A DNA stretch of 64,000 bases from Microbacterium halotolerans (GCF_003569805.1 NZ_KZ984053.1:196214-260213), one strand, 5' to 3'; counted from the stretch's first letter, positions 19,734 through 28,943 are shown. Notes: generated from the sequence alone by a model not told the origin. Made by a program: numbers and translations.

Positions 19734-20723
19734 TCAGCCCGCGTCCATGATCGAATCCGGCTGGATGTCGATCTTCGCTCCGGTGAGTTTCGCGGCGAGT
19801 CGGGCGTTCTGGCCCTCCTTGCCGATCGCAAGCGACAGCTGATAGTCGGGCACCAGTGCGCGGACCGCTTTGGTGCTCTCGTCGAGCACGAACGCGCTCG
19901 TGACCTTGGCCGGCGACAGTGCGCTCGCGACGAACGTCGCGAGGTCGTCGTCGAAGTCGACGATGTCGATCTTCTCGCCCGAGAGCTCCTCCGTGACGGC
20001 TCGCACCCGACGCCCCATCTCGCCGATGCACGCACCCTTGGCGTTGATCGATGGGTCGGTCGCCGTGACCGCGATCTTAGTGCGATGCCCCGCCTCGCGC
20101 GCGAGCGAGAGGACCTCGACGAGGCCGCTCGCGATCTCGGGGACCTCCATCGCGAACAGCTTCCGCACCAGGCCGGGGTGCGTGCGGGAGACCGTGATCG
20201 CCGGACCCTTGTGCCCCTTGGCGACGCTCGTGACATAGACCCTGATACGGGTTCCGTGGGCGTAGTCCTCGCCTGGCACCTGCTCCTCGGGAGGGAGCAT
20301 CGCCTCGACGGTGCCGAGGTCGACGTGGACCATCTTCGGGTTCGTGCCCTGCTGCACGATCCCGGCGACGATGTCGCCCTCCTTGCCGCGGAACTCGCCG
20401 AGCACGGCGTCGTCGGCGATGTCGCGCAGTCGCTGGGCGATCACCTGTTTGGCAGCGTAGGCGGCGATGCGTCCGAAGTCCTCAGGAGTGGATTCCTCCT
20501 CACCGATGACCGAACCGGAATCGTCGGCCACCGGCACGTAGATGCCCACGTGGCCGGTCGAGCGGTCCAGTTCGGCGCGTGCGCCGACCGGTGCCTCGCC
20601 GGTCTGCGAAACGTGCTTCCCGTACGCGGTCAGCACGGCCTGCTCGATGATCCGCACGAGTTCGTCGAGCGGAATCTCCTTCTCACGCTCGATGTTGCGG
20701 AGCAGTCCAAGATCGATATCCAC
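19734..20723 (-). CDS. nusA: Transcription termination/antitermination factor NusA
   Basis: Binds RNA polymerase and nascent RNA and modulates pausing, termination and antitermination. The 329-residue protein has the N-terminal polymerase-binding domain (EKEIPLDELVRIIEQAVLTA), the S1 domain (about 110-180), and KH1/KH2 with GHRTKIAVTATDPSINAKGA and LSLAIGKEGQNARLAAKLTG. Length matches other actinobacterial NusA. The start is GTG 20723 (VDIDLGLLRN) after a GAGGGAG ribosome site; codons further upstream in frame are not family-like. Usually rimP precedes nusA; here the preceding region holds only a promoter gap and a nuclease gene terminator. Confidence 0.97.
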   Translation of the reverse strand: MDIDLGLLRNIEREKEIPLDELVRIIEQAVLTAYGKHVSQTGEAPVGARAELDRSTGHVGIYVPVADDSGSVIGEEESTPEDFGRIAAYAAKQVIAQRLRDIADDAVLGEFRGKEGDIVAGIVQQGTNPKMVHVDLGTVEAMLPPEEQVPGEDYAHGTRIRVYVTSVAKGHKGPAITVSRTHPGLVRKLFAMEVPEIASGLVEVLSLAREAGHRTKIAVTATDPSINAKGACIGEMGRRVRAVTEELSGEKIDIVDFDDDLATFVASALSPAKVTSAFVLDESTKAVRALVPDYQLSLAIGKEGQNARLAAKLTGAKIDIQPDSIMDAG

Positions 20724-20840
20724 TGCGTTCTCCCTCTTCAGTTCTTCGCGGCGTCGCGCCTGCCGGTCGCTCCACGTTACCGAAGATCGCTGGGAGACGC
20801 CCTTCTCCTGCACGCGTCGGCGCGTTGCGCGGCGCACGCG

Positions 20841-20878
20841 AAGCGGCGGGACCGATCCGTGGATCGGTCCCGCCGCTT
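20841..20878 (-). terminator. Hairpin terminator after the secreted nuclease gene
   Basis: Perfect 18-bp stem (20841-20858 with 20861-20878), ten bases beyond the nuclease stop codon. It isolates the nuclease from nusA. No U-tract on the minus strand. Confidence 0.75.
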
Positions 20879-20887
20879 CTTCATGAC

Positions 20888-23584
20888 CTACACCTGCCGG
20901 CGACGCATGATGCTCAGCGTGATTCCACCGACGATCAGCAGAGCTGCCGCAGCCGCGACGCCCCAGGCGACCTCGCTGCCCGTCACGGCGAGAGCCTCGT
21001 CGTCAGCTGCCTGACCATCGTCCGGCACCGGAGCATCCGTGCCCGATCCGTCCGTGTCCGGCCCCTCAGGATCGGTCGGCTCCCCCGTGCCCGGCTCCTC
21101 GGGGTCGGTCGGCTCTTCGACGCCCTGCGCCTGCAGCCCCACGAGGATCGGGTTGTGGTCGCTGGCGCGGAAGACGCTCTCGTCGTACAGCAGCGTGGCG
21201 TTGTAGTTGTAGCGGCTGTACTCGAAGCCGATCTGCTCCTGGGCGTTGATCTGCCACACGTCGACGCCTGTGACCATCTCCAGAGCCGCCCCGTTCGCGA
21301 ACACATGGTCGAGCGACCCCTCGAGCCCGTCGAAGTTGTAGGTGGCCTCACCGCCGTTCAGCGCGTAGTTGAGGTTCGTGTAGCCCGCGGCTTCGATCGT
21401 GCGCGCAGGGTCCTCAGCGGCGTATGCGTTGAAATCACCCGCGATGAAGACTGCATCGACGCCCGCCGCATCACCCTGATCCTCCGCGAACTCGACCACG
21501 GCCTCCGCCTGCGCGATCCGCTCGGGGTTCGCGTTGCCCTGTCCCGTGCCGTCATCGGTTCCCGACCGCTTCGACTTGAAGTGATTCGTCGCCACGAGGA
21601 ACGCGTCATCGTCGTCGCCGCCCACAGGTGCGAACGCCTGCACGAGCGGCTCGCGGGCGTTCTCGAACGCCGGATCGTCGGCGAGGATGTGCGATTCACC
21701 GACGAGCTCGACATCCGCCGTCCGGAAGATGAATGCGTTCCGGATGACGTCCTCGCTCACGGGGAGATCGTCTGGGCTCTCCGCGTAGTCCCAGACGCCG
21801 GCGCCCTCCTGCGCGTTGAGGGCATCCACGAGTGCGGCCACCGCGAAGTCGCGGTCCTTCTCGTAGTGGGCGGAGTTCTCGATCTCCTCCAGCGACACGA
21901 CGGATGCGTCGAGGTCGCTGATCGCGTTCACGATCTTCGTCTGCTGACGCTCGAGATTCTCCTCGTTCGCCGCGCCGCGCGGTCCGTCCGGTTCGCAGCG
22001 ATTGTTGGCGATCAGGTTGTCTTCGCGGTCGGTGTAGAACGAGCAGTCGCCGAGCCCCGCGGCTTCGAACTCCTCCCCAGTGGTCGGGAAGTAGTTGAGC
22101 ACGTTGAAGGTCGCCAGCGTGATGTCGCCTCCGACCTCCTCAGGAGCGGCGTTCGCCGCGCGCTCATCGCTGAAGGTCACGGCCTCGGACGCGCCGTTCA
22201 CCGGCATCGTCGGCTGGAGGTTCCAGCTGTCGTAGCGGTAGTCGAGCACGAACGGCTCGTTCATGGTCACCGAGGCTCCCACGCGCACGGGCGTCTCCGG
22301 CGTCAGGTAGGACAGCGGCACGTCCTGCTGACTGCTGAAGTTCGTGCTGCGGCCGTCGTCGAGTTTGATGAACTTCGCCGCGTTCTCCGCCTCGGCAGCG
22401 GCGATCGCCTCGCCGTCGTGCGGGTCGACGTGGTCGGTCGGCTGGCGCAGCGGCTCGTCGCCGTATGCAAGCCCGAACGAACCGTAGAAGTTCGCGTCGT
22501 AGTTGTCCGTGACGGTGAAGCCGTCGATCTGCACGAGTTCGCTCTGGTGCGCCTGCTTGTCCTCATCGGTGGCGATGACGTCCCACGAGGTGATCGGGGC
22601 GACCTCCCCGAGGCCCACCTCGTGCACCGTGACGAGGTCGGCCGTGATCTCGGTGAGGCCGTTGTACACGCTCACGTCACCGGTCACGCGCACGCTCTGT
22701 CCGATCTCGGCGCGGGCCGAGTCGCCCCAGACGAAGATCGCATCGGAGACGCCGTCATCCGGGTCGCCTGCAGGATCCTGGATCGTGAAGCCGTTGAAGC
22801 CGCCGTCGCGGTAGTCGGCAGTGACGACGCCGTCGACGGTGACGGTCTCGCCGACCGACCCGTTCGCGACAGCGATGGTGACCGCGTCGCCATGCTCGAC
22901 GGGCTCCTGCGGTTCGTCCGGCGATCCGTCGCCCGTTGTCTCGCCTGCGGAGTTGGTCGGCGTCGGGCCGCCCACGGTGAAGTCGGTGGAGTTGTCATCC
23001 GTGTCCGTGCCTGCTTCGTCGCGCGAAGCGCTCGTGGTGTTGCTGAGCGAAGCGGTCGCCGCTCCCTCGTAGCTCGCGGCTGAGCCGTAGCCGACCATGT
23101 CGACCAGTCCATCCGCACCGGCACGGTCTCCGGCGACCGAGCTGTCGAAGGCCGAATCGGTCTCGAACAGGAACACTCGCCCGTTCGAGCTCGACATCGC
23201 CATCCCCTCCGCCATGGCATCCGGGGCCGGAAGCGACTCGGCATCGCCGTTCGATCCGGGTGCGGCCTGCAGCAGGAAGTGCGCTCCGGATGCAAGCGCG
23301 CCGCTCAGCTCGGCAGCGCCGCCGACACCTCCGCTCGACGAGCGGTACTGAACCGTGTAACCGCCGAGGTCGATGGGGTCGCCGGTCGGGTTGTACAGCT
23401 CGACGAAGTCGTGGGTCACGGGGGCGCCGGAGTTCCCGCCGCCTCCGTAGACCTCGCTGATGACGAGCGCGTCGCCCTCGGGCGACGCCGTCGCGGCGGA
23501 CGGGACGAGAACGAGTGCCGACGCGGCGAGCGCCAGCCCGGATGCTGCGGCCGCGATTCGATGGCCGTGCGGAGTTGTTGACAT
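20888..23584 (-). CDS. Secreted, surface-anchored ExeM/NucH-family nuclease
   Basis: An 898-residue extracellular nuclease. Order of parts: Sec signal peptide (1-33, LVLVPSAATA), lamin-tail domain (about 38-165, LVISEVYGGGGNSGAPVTHD), OB-fold region (about 235-330, DGVVTADYRDGGFNGFTIQD), endonuclease/exonuclease/phosphatase domain (about 495-815: FNVLNYFPTT, SLEEIENS, VATNHFKSK, FIAGDFNAY, SLDHVFAN, RASDHNPILVG), an acidic Pro/Glu/Thr/Asp linker, and a C-terminal LAVTG at 865-869 followed by a membrane helix and RRR. That last part looks like a class E sortase anchor, so the enzyme is probably wall-bound and degrades extracellular DNA for phosphate or biofilm turnover. It interrupts proS and nusA. 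Confidence 0.95.
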   Translation of the reverse strand: MSTTPHGHRIAAAASGLALAASALVLVPSAATASPEGDALVISEVYGGGGNSGAPVTHDFVELYNPTGDPIDLGGYTVQYRSSSGGVGGAAELSGALASGAHFLLQAAPGSNGDAESLPAPDAMAEGMAMSSSNGRVFLFETDSAFDSSVAGDRAGADGLVDMVGYGSAASYEGAATASLSNTTSASRDEAGTDTDDNSTDFTVGGPTPTNSAGETTGDGSPDEPQEPVEHGDAVTIAVANGSVGETVTVDGVVTADYRDGGFNGFTIQDPAGDPDDGVSDAIFVWGDSARAEIGQSVRVTGDVSVYNGLTEITADLVTVHEVGLGEVAPITSWDVIATDEDKQAHQSELVQIDGFTVTDNYDANFYGSFGLAYGDEPLRQPTDHVDPHDGEAIAAAEAENAAKFIKLDDGRSTNFSSQQDVPLSYLTPETPVRVGASVTMNEPFVLDYRYDSWNLQPTMPVNGASEAVTFSDERAANAAPEEVGGDITLATFNVLNYFPTTGEEFEAAGLGDCSFYTDREDNLIANNRCEPDGPRGAANEENLERQQTKIVNAISDLDASVVSLEEIENSAHYEKDRDFAVAALVDALNAQEGAGVWDYAESPDDLPVSEDVIRNAFIFRTADVELVGESHILADDPAFENAREPLVQAFAPVGGDDDDAFLVATNHFKSKRSGTDDGTGQGNANPERIAQAEAVVEFAEDQGDAAGVDAVFIAGDFNAYAAEDPARTIEAAGYTNLNYALNGGEATYNFDGLEGSLDHVFANGAALEMVTGVDVWQINAQEQIGFEYSRYNYNATLLYDESVFRASDHNPILVGLQAQGVEEPTDPEEPGTGEPTDPEGPDTDGSGTDAPVPDDGQAADDEALAVTGSEVAWGVAAAAALLIVGGITLSIMRRRQV

Positions 23585-23640
23585 GGGATTCCCTCGGAAG
23601 TCTCGGGTGGAGCCTTCAGAGTCGCAGTGCGGTATTTCGA

Positions 23641-23667
23641 CCTGCTGGCCACGAGGTGTCCAGCAGG
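23641..23667 (-). terminator. Hairpin terminator after proS
   Basis: CCTGCTGG (23641-23648) pairs with CCAGCAGG (23660-23667), an 8-bp stem with an 11-base loop, 17 bases beyond the proS stop and before the nuclease start. Confidence 0.5.
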
Positions 23668-23683
23668 GAAACTCCGGCCGGTG

Positions 23684-25537
23684 CTACCGCGCAGCGAGGC
23701 GGGCGACGGCTTCGGCCGCTGGCAGCGTCTCGCGCTCACCGGATCGACGATCCCACAGCTCGACGTCGCCGTCAGCCGCCCCGCGGCCGACGACAAGAAG
23801 CTGAGGCACGCCGAGGAGCTCGGCATCGCCGAACTTCACACCGGGCGATGCCTTCGGCCTGTCGTCGTAGAGCACGTCGAAGCCCGCTGCCTCGAGCTGC
23901 CCGGCCACGCTCTCCGCGAGTTCGAACGGCTCGCTGCCCTTGCCCGTCGCGACGACGTGGATGTCGTACGGCGCGATCGACTCCGGCCAGATCAGACCCT
24001 TGTCGTCGCTGAACAGCTCCGCGATCAGCGCGAGCACTCGAGTGACCCCGATGCCGTACGACCCCATGGTCACGGTGACGAGCTTGCCGTTCTCGTCGAG
24101 CACCTTCAGTCCGAGCGACTCGGCGTACTTCCGGCCGAGCTGGAAGATGTGGCCGACCTCCATACCGCGGGCGAGCGTCACCGGTCCCGAGCCGTCCGGT
24201 GCAGGGTCGCCGTCGCGGACCTCCGCGATCTCGGCGACGCCGTCCCCGACGAAGTCCCGCCCTGCGACCAGGTGGGCGACGTGCATGCCCTTCTGGTTCG
24301 CTCCGGTCGCCCAAGAGGTTCCGTCGGCGACGCGCGGGTCGAGCAGGTACTCGATGCGGGCTTCGGCGTTCTCCTCCACTACGCGATCGCCGAGGCCGAG
24401 CTGCTGTCCCTCCTTGCCGCTGGCGTGGTTGCTCCCCACCGGCCCGATGTAGCCGGGAATGAGCTCAGGACCGAGCAGCGCCTTCGTCTTCTTCAGCTGC
24501 TCATCGCCGGCCATCTCCACCTCATAGCCGGCGAAGGCGACCTCGGCGCGCTTCATGTCCACGGCGCGGTCGCCGGGGATGCCGACGACGACGAGCTTCG
24601 TCCTGCGGATCGGCTCGGTGTCCTTGCCGTCGCCCGGTTCGGTCCACGTCAGCGCCAGCACGACGTTCTTGAGAGTGTCGGCCGCCCGCCAAGCGCGACC
24701 GTCGCCCCGGGGCGAGGTCGCGTTCAGGTGATCGACCAGGGTGTCGATCGTCGGGGTGTCGGCCTCCGGCAGCAGCTGGGGCTCAGGCAGTCCGTCGTAC
24801 GGCACCGGCTCGGGCGCCACCGTCTCGAACGCCTCGACGTTCGCCGCGTATCCGCCCTCGCTGCGCACGAAGGTGTCCTCGCCGACGGCCGTCGGGTGCA
24901 GGAACTCCTCGCTGCGCGAGCCGCCCATGGCGCCCGCATCTGCCTTGACGATCGCGTACTCGACGCCGAGCCGCCGGAAGATGCGCTCGTAGGCTGCGCG
25001 CTGGGCGTCGTAGCTGTCGTCGAGCCCTGCATCGTCGACGTCGAAGGAGTAGGCGTCCTTCATCGTGAACTCGCGGCCGCGCAGCAGACCGGCGCGCGGG
25101 CGAGCCTCGTCGCGGTACTTGTCCTGGATCTGATAGATCGTCAGCGGCAGATCCTTGTAGGACGAGAACAGGTCCTTCACCAGCAGCGTGAAGGCCTCCT
25201 CGTGCGTCGGCGCGAGCAGATAGTCGGCGCCGTGCCGGTCCTTCAACCGGAGAAGCGCATCGCCGTACTCCTCCCAGCGGCCCGTCACCTCGTACGGCTC
25301 GCGCGGCATCATCGCGGGGAAGTGCACCTCCTGAGCACCGGCGGCGGCCATCTCCTCGCGCACGATCTGCTCGAGCTTCGTCTTCACACGCAGACCCAGC
25401 GGCAGCCAGGCGAAGATCCCTGGGGCCTGGCGCCGGATGTACCCGGCGCGCACGAGCAGCCGATGGCTGCGCACTTCGGCGTCGGCGGGATCCTCACGGA
25501 GCGTGCGGACGAAGAGCTGAGAGAGACGAGTGACCAC
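23684..25537 (-). CDS. proS: Prolyl-tRNA synthetase
   Basis: Charges tRNA-Pro with proline; class II synthetase, 617 residues, the bacterial-type long form. Motif 1 region [26 protein letters not shown] ([21 protein letters not shown]), the editing insertion domain between motifs 2 and 3 (about 225-410, including [13 protein letters not shown]) and the C-terminal anticodon-binding domain ([13 protein letters not shown] onward) are all visible. The start [16 protein letters not shown] is canonical. In the ancestral order it precedes rimP-nusA; here a nuclease gene follows instead. Two small efflux genes are upstream on the same strand, 43 bases away. Confidence 0.97.
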   Translation of the reverse strand: MVTRLSQLFVRTLREDPADAEVRSHRLLVRAGYIRRQAPGIFAWLPLGLRVKTKLEQIVREEMAAAGAQEVHFPAMMPREPYEVTGRWEEYGDALLRLKDRHGADYLLAPTHEEAFTLLVKDLFSSYKDLPLTIYQIQDKYRDEARPRAGLLRGREFTMKDAYSFDVDDAGLDDSYDAQRAAYERIFRRLGVEYAIVKADAGAMGGSRSEEFLHPTAVGEDTFVRSEGGYAANVEAFETVAPEPVPYDGLPEPQLLPEADTPTIDTLVDHLNATSPRGDGRAWRAADTLKNVVLALTWTEPGDGKDTEPIRRTKLVVVGIPGDRAVDMKRAEVAFAGYEVEMAGDEQLKKTKALLGPELIPGYIGPVGSNHASGKEGQQLGLGDRVVEENAEARIEYLLDPRVADGTSWATGANQKGMHVAHLVAGRDFVGDGVAEIAEVRDGDPAPDGSGPVTLARGMEVGHIFQLGRKYAESLGLKVLDENGKLVTVTMGSYGIGVTRVLALIAELFSDDKGLIWPESIAPYDIHVVATGKGSEPFELAESVAGQLEAAGFDVLYDDRPKASPGVKFGDAELLGVPQLLVVGRGAADGDVELWDRRSGERETLPAAEAVARLAAR

Positions 25538-25580
25538 GAGACGAGTCTATGCGCTGGGTACGCCGGGAGTGCGTCGCCGG

Positions 25581-25946
25581 TCAGAGCCGATCGGCGTTGT
25601 TCGGGGCGGGCGAACCGCCGCGGGCCGGCCGGGCAGGCACGAGCTTCAACCCGATCACAGCTCCGACGATGCCTGCGATGAACAGCACACGCAGGAACGT
25701 GATCGGTTCGGCCCCTGTCGCCATGGCGTACGCCACGGTGAGCGCTGCTCCGGTGCCCGTCCACACGGCGTATGCCGTGCCGATCGGGATCGTCTTCGTC
25801 GCCCAGCCGAGGCCGAGCATGCTGAGCGTGAGTGCGACGAGGAACACGGTCGTCGCAGCGGGCCGCGAGAATCCGTCGCTGTCGCCGAGCGCAGTCGCCC
25901 ACACCGCCTCCAGCACGGCGCTGACCAGCAGCACGATCCATGCCAC
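25581..25946 (-). CDS. SMR-family efflux subunit, Gdx/SugE-like (partner 2)
   Basis: A 121-residue four-helix small multidrug resistance protein. The helix-1 stretch VSAVLEAVWATALGDSDGFS carries the essential membrane glutamate, and GTAYAVWTGTGAALTV matches the Gdx (guanidinium exporter, formerly SugE) branch more than EmrE. The C-terminal 15 residues form a hydrophilic tail absent from single-gene SMRs. It starts at GTG 25946 (MAWIVLL), one base after the stop of the other SMR gene, so the two are coupled and probably form a heterodimer. A divergent TetR gene lies just upstream of the pair. Confidence 0.9.
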   Translation of the reverse strand: MAWIVLLVSAVLEAVWATALGDSDGFSRPAATTVFLVALTLSMLGLGWATKTIPIGTAYAVWTGTGAALTVAYAMATGAEPITFLRVLFIAGIVGAVIGLKLVPARPARGGSPAPNNADRL

Positions 25947-25947
25947 C

Positions 25948-26265
25948 TCAGCTCACCGCCTTCAGCCCGATCACGCTGCCGACCAGCAGCACGAGGAGGG
26001 CGGCTCGGATGATCGAGAGCCTCTCCTGCCTGCGCACCGCCGCGAGCACCACGGTCAGCACCGCGCCGATTCCGACCCACACCGCGTACGACGTGCCCGT
26101 CGGCAGTGTTCTCATCGCGAATGCGAGACCCGCCATGCTGGCGACCAGCGCGACGAAGAACACGGCCGTCGGCCGCACCTTCTTGAAGCCCTTCGACGCC
26201 CCGAGCGCCGTGGCCCATACGGCCTCGAGCATGCCCGATGCGATCAACACGGCCCACGCCATCAT
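25948..26265 (-). CDS. SMR-family efflux subunit, Gdx/SugE-like (partner 1)
   Basis: A 105-residue four-helix SMR protein, first of a coupled pair. Helix 1 reads LIASGMLEAVWATALGASKG with the conserved glutamate; helix 3 has GTSYAVWVGIGAVLTV. Paired SMRs usually form obligate heterodimers exporting quaternary ammonium or guanidinium-type cations in exchange for protons. ATG 26265 is chosen because AAAGG lies just upstream at good spacing; a GTG at 26271 would overlap that ribosome site. Transcription is probably controlled by the divergent TetR protein through twin repeats at 26281-26325. Confidence 0.88.
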   Translation of the reverse strand: MMAWAVLIASGMLEAVWATALGASKGFKKVRPTAVFFVALVASMAGLAFAMRTLPTGTSYAVWVGIGAVLTVVLAAVRRQERLSIIRAALLVLLVGSVIGLKAVS

Positions 26266-26280
26266 CGCCACCTTTCTCGT

Positions 26281-26325
26281 ACGACTGTGCGAGAAAGGGT
26301 AGCACGTTCCCGCACGACTGTGCGA
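26281..26325. promoter_or_regulatory. Twin TetR operators between the SMR pair and its regulator
   Basis: ACGACTGTGCGA occurs twice (26281-26292 and 26314-26325), 33 bases apart, about three helical turns. Each copy is the right part of an inverted repeat centred on GACT: CGCAC-GACT-GTGCG is perfect for the second, and the first (CTCGTAC-GACT-GTGCGAG) has one mismatch. Placement between divergent start codons suits repression of both directions. Confidence 0.7.
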
Positions 26326-26336
26326 CTATGGGAGCC

Positions 26337-26891
26337 ATGCCGAGGATGCTGGACCAGGACGAGCGCGATCGCGCGGTCGTCGCTGCCGCGTGGCGAGTGA
26401 TCGAAACCGAGGGCGTCGCTGCCCTGTCCGTGCGCCGGGTCGCGGCCGAGGCCGGCATCGCGCCGAGTTCGCTGCGCTACCTCTTCCCCACGCAGGCGTC
26501 CGTACGCGCTCGTGCGATCACGGCAGCGGGCGAGCGAATCCGCGCGAGAATCGAGTCACTCCCGACGGACGTGCACGCGCGCGCGTGGGCGAGAGCGGCA
26601 CTGCTCGAGCTGCTTCCGCTCGACGACGAGCGCCGCACCGAGATGAGCGTCACCATCGCGCTCGGTGTGGCGGTGAAGGCCGATCCGGCGCTGCAGCCCC
26701 TCCGACGCACCCTCGACGGCGAGTGCCGCGCCGTGTGCGCCCGTGCCGCCGCCGCCATCGGCCTCACCGACTCCCGCGATGTCGACGCGCTGCACGCGAT
26801 GATCGACGGCCTCGCCCTGCACCTCATCGTGCAGGAACCGGATGAGCAGACCGCCTGGGCGACCGCCGCCCTCGATCATTGGCTGCCCTAG
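26337..26891 (+). CDS. TetR-family regulator of the paired SMR exporters
   Basis: A 184-residue repressor with the N-terminal helix-turn-helix (AAWRVIETEGVAALSVRRV, EAGIAPSSLRYLFPTQASVR) and a C-terminal effector domain (LHAMIDGLALHLIVQEP) of the TetR_C_6/BetI-like kind. ATG 26337 follows GGGAG; more upstream in-frame codons would overlap the operators. It is divergent from the SMR pair with a 71-base shared promoter holding two matching operator repeats, so it most likely senses the exported cation. Its stop shares the four bases CTAG with the convergent SGNH hydrolase stop. Confidence 0.93.
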   Translation: MPRMLDQDERDRAVVAAAWRVIETEGVAALSVRRVAAEAGIAPSSLRYLFPTQASVRARAITAAGERIRARIESLPTDVHARAWARAALLELLPLDDERRTEMSVTIALGVAVKADPALQPLRRTLDGECRAVCARAAAAIGLTDSRDVDALHAMIDGLALHLIVQEPDEQTAWATAALDHWLP

Positions 26892-27688
26892 CTCCGTCGC
26901 ACCGCCTGTTCGACCGCGGGCAGGAGCGCCTCGGCCGTGCGGCGGTAGCCGGCGGCGCTGGGGTGGAATCTGTCGAGGCTGAACATGCCGTCCGGGTCCT
27001 CGCGGAACGCCGTCCTCAGCGCTTTCCGCAGGCTCACGGGAACGGCGCCCGCTTGCCGGGCGGCCCTCGTCTGGGCGATCGCCATGTGCTGCGACATCCG
27101 TGACATGATGCCGCGCAGCGGCTGCGGCACCGGCCGAATCGCGCCGAGATCGGGGCAGGTCCCGACCACGACGCCCGCGCCGAGCCCGCGCAGGCGCCGG
27201 ATGGCGCGGTCCAGCTGACCAGCGGCCACGGCAGGATAGATGAGATGCGTGACGTCGTTGCCGCCGACGATGATGACCGCGACATCCGGCCGGTAGTCAC
27301 CGGGAAGCGCGTCGATCTGTCCTTCCAGCGCGTTCGATTCCGAGCCGACGACCGCTGCCGTGCTCAGCCTGACCGGCTGCGACATCCGGCGGGCAAGCCC
27401 CTTCGCCATCCGCCCGCCGAGGGTCTGTTTGCGATGCCCGACACCGAGGCCCGCAGCGAGCGAGTCGCCCAGCACGAGCAGCTCGATCGGCTCGCCGCCG
27501 AGTTTGCGGCTCCACACACGGTCGGCTGGGATCGAGTCCTCGCCGAGCGGCTTGCCGATCCGCTCGCGCGCGACGGCGGCCTGGCGCATCAGCAGCGACC
27601 GCGCCGCCCACCCGGCGAGGGCCGCCGCACCGGTGGCGACCGAGGCGATCACGACGCGACGTGCACGGCTCATAGTCGGATGAGACAT
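26888..27688 (-). CDS. SGNH/GDSL-family hydrolase, membrane-anchored or secreted
   Basis: A 266-residue serine esterase/lipase-type hydrolase. Block I is LLVLGDSLAAGLGVG with the nucleophilic serine, the oxyanion motifs GSESN and VGGNDVTHL follow, and block V is DRFHPSAAGY with catalytic Asp and His. A hydrophobic segment near residues 12-32 (RVVIASVATGAAALAGWAAR) after basic residues is an uncleaved anchor or signal peptide. Substrate unknown; acyl esters of cell-envelope lipids or polysaccharides are likely. The start is uncertain: GTG 27691, ATG 27688 and ATG 27673 are all possible and none has a good ribosome site. Tail-to-tail with the TetR gene, overlapping by four bases. Confidence 0.85.
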   Translation of the reverse strand: MSHPTMSRARRVVIASVATGAAALAGWAARSLLMRQAAVARERIGKPLGEDSIPADRVWSRKLGGEPIELLVLGDSLAAGLGVGHRKQTLGGRMAKGLARRMSQPVRLSTAAVVGSESNALEGQIDALPGDYRPDVAVIIVGGNDVTHLIYPAVAAGQLDRAIRRLRGLGAGVVVGTCPDLGAIRPVPQPLRGIMSRMSQHMAIAQTRAARQAGAVPVSLRKALRTAFREDPDGMFSLDRFHPSAAGYRRTAEALLPAVEQAVRRS

Positions 27689-27807
27689 CACCCGCGTGAA
27701 CCGCGCGTGAACGCGCCCCGGCCTTCACCGAGAGACCCCCTCGTCATCGACGAAGTCCTCGTCGTCGTTCACACGCAGTCCGCCGCGCACAAGGGCGCGC
27801 TCGCCCC

Positions 27808-28794
27808 TCAGCCCAGTGCTGGTATCACCCGGCGCTCGAACAGCTCGACGCCCGAGCGGTCGTAGGCCGCCTCCGGGAAGTAGTGGATGGCGTAGCCCAA
27901 CCCCGCGTCCGCGTACGTGGCAAGCTTCTCCGCCACCTGCTCCGGCGTGCCGACGAGTGCGCCAGGCAGTCGGTACTGCGCCATGGCTCCTTCGAGCTCG
28001 TCGCCGAGGTGCGGGGCGAGGCGCGCTTCGATCGCTCGCAGCCGGTCCTCGACCTCGGCATCGGTCTCACCGATCACGGTGTTGAAGTTCGCCGACCTGG
28101 TGATCTCTGCGAAGTCGCGGCCGAGGCGGTCCGTGTGCCCGCGCAGCACCTCGCTCTTGCGGCGGAACGTGTCGAGGTCGCCGTGGAAGTTCGTGTACGA
28201 GGCGTACTGCGCCGCGATCTTCAGCGTCACCTTCTCGCCGCCGCCCGCGACCCAGAGCGGAATGCCGCCGTCCTGAACCGGCAGCGGCCTTACGATCGCG
28301 CCGTCGACGCTGAAGTGACGGCCGTCGAGGGTGGCCGAACCCGTCAGCCACGCCTGCTGCATGATGTCAACGCCCTCGCGCAGCATCCGGAGCCGCTCCG
28401 GCACCTCGGGGAACCCGTATCCGTACGCGCGCCACTCGTGCTCGTACCATCCGCCTCCGATGCCCATCTCGACGCGGCCGCCGGACACGTGGTCGACGGT
28501 CGCGGCCACCTTGGCGAGGTGCACGGGGTTGCGGTACCCCATGCAGGTGCACATCTGGCCGAGGCGCACCCGGCTCGTCGACGCGGCGAAGGCGGACATC
28601 AGGGTCCAGGCCTCATGCGTGGCCTCGTGGCTGGGCACGGGCATCGTGTGGAAGTGATCATAGACCCAGACCGATTCCCACGGCCCCGCGTCGGCCCGCT
28701 GCACGAGTTGCCGCATCGTCTGCCAGTGCTCAGCGGGGTCGATGCCGACCAGGTCGAAGCGCCAGCCCTGCGGAATGAATGCGCCGAATCTCAT
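27808..28794 (-). CDS. LLM-class F420-dependent oxidoreductase
   Basis: A 328-residue luciferase-like TIM-barrel oxidoreductase starting MRFGAFIPQGWRFDL. Family features are VWVYDHFHTMP, RVRLGQMCTCMGYRNPVHLAKVA, VEMGIGGGWYEHEW and LPVQDGGIPLWVAGGGEKV. This branch uses coenzyme F420 rather than FMN as far as is known; the substrate cannot be told. ATG 28794 lies six bases after TATGCT (28801-28806) with no ribosome site, so the mRNA is probably leaderless. An open frame continues upstream to 28851 but is not family-like. Monocistronic, between ispG and the SGNH hydrolase gene. Confidence 0.92.
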   Translation of the reverse strand: MRFGAFIPQGWRFDLVGIDPAEHWQTMRQLVQRADAGPWESVWVYDHFHTMPVPSHEATHEAWTLMSAFAASTSRVRLGQMCTCMGYRNPVHLAKVAATVDHVSGGRVEMGIGGGWYEHEWRAYGYGFPEVPERLRMLREGVDIMQQAWLTGSATLDGRHFSVDGAIVRPLPVQDGGIPLWVAGGGEKVTLKIAAQYASYTNFHGDLDTFRRKSEVLRGHTDRLGRDFAEITRSANFNTVIGETDAEVEDRLRAIEARLAPHLGDELEGAMAQYRLPGALVGTPEQVAEKLATYADAGLGYAIHYFPEAAYDRSGVELFERRVIPALG

Positions 28795-28800
28795 GCGGCC

Positions 28801-28806
28801 AGCATA
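28801..28806 (-). promoter_or_regulatory. -10 box of the F420-type oxidoreductase, leaderless start
   Basis: Minus-strand TATGCTGGCCGCATG: TATGCT six bases before the ATG, with no ribosome-binding sequence. No clear -35. Confidence 0.5.
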
Positions 28807-28943
28807 CGACCGCGGCGACGCGCCGGTCGCCCATCGACATCGGATGTTCATCGTGCGATCAGGGAGTACGGACGCAGATGATCACGGCCGCCTATTCGGA
28901 GGAGACCTCATCCGGGTGATCCGACGGCGGAATCGCCGCTGCC

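Noticed and set aside
26266..26336. Guanidine (ykkC-type) riboswitch before the SMR pair
   Set aside because: The 71-base gap is too short and is fully used by TetR operator repeats.
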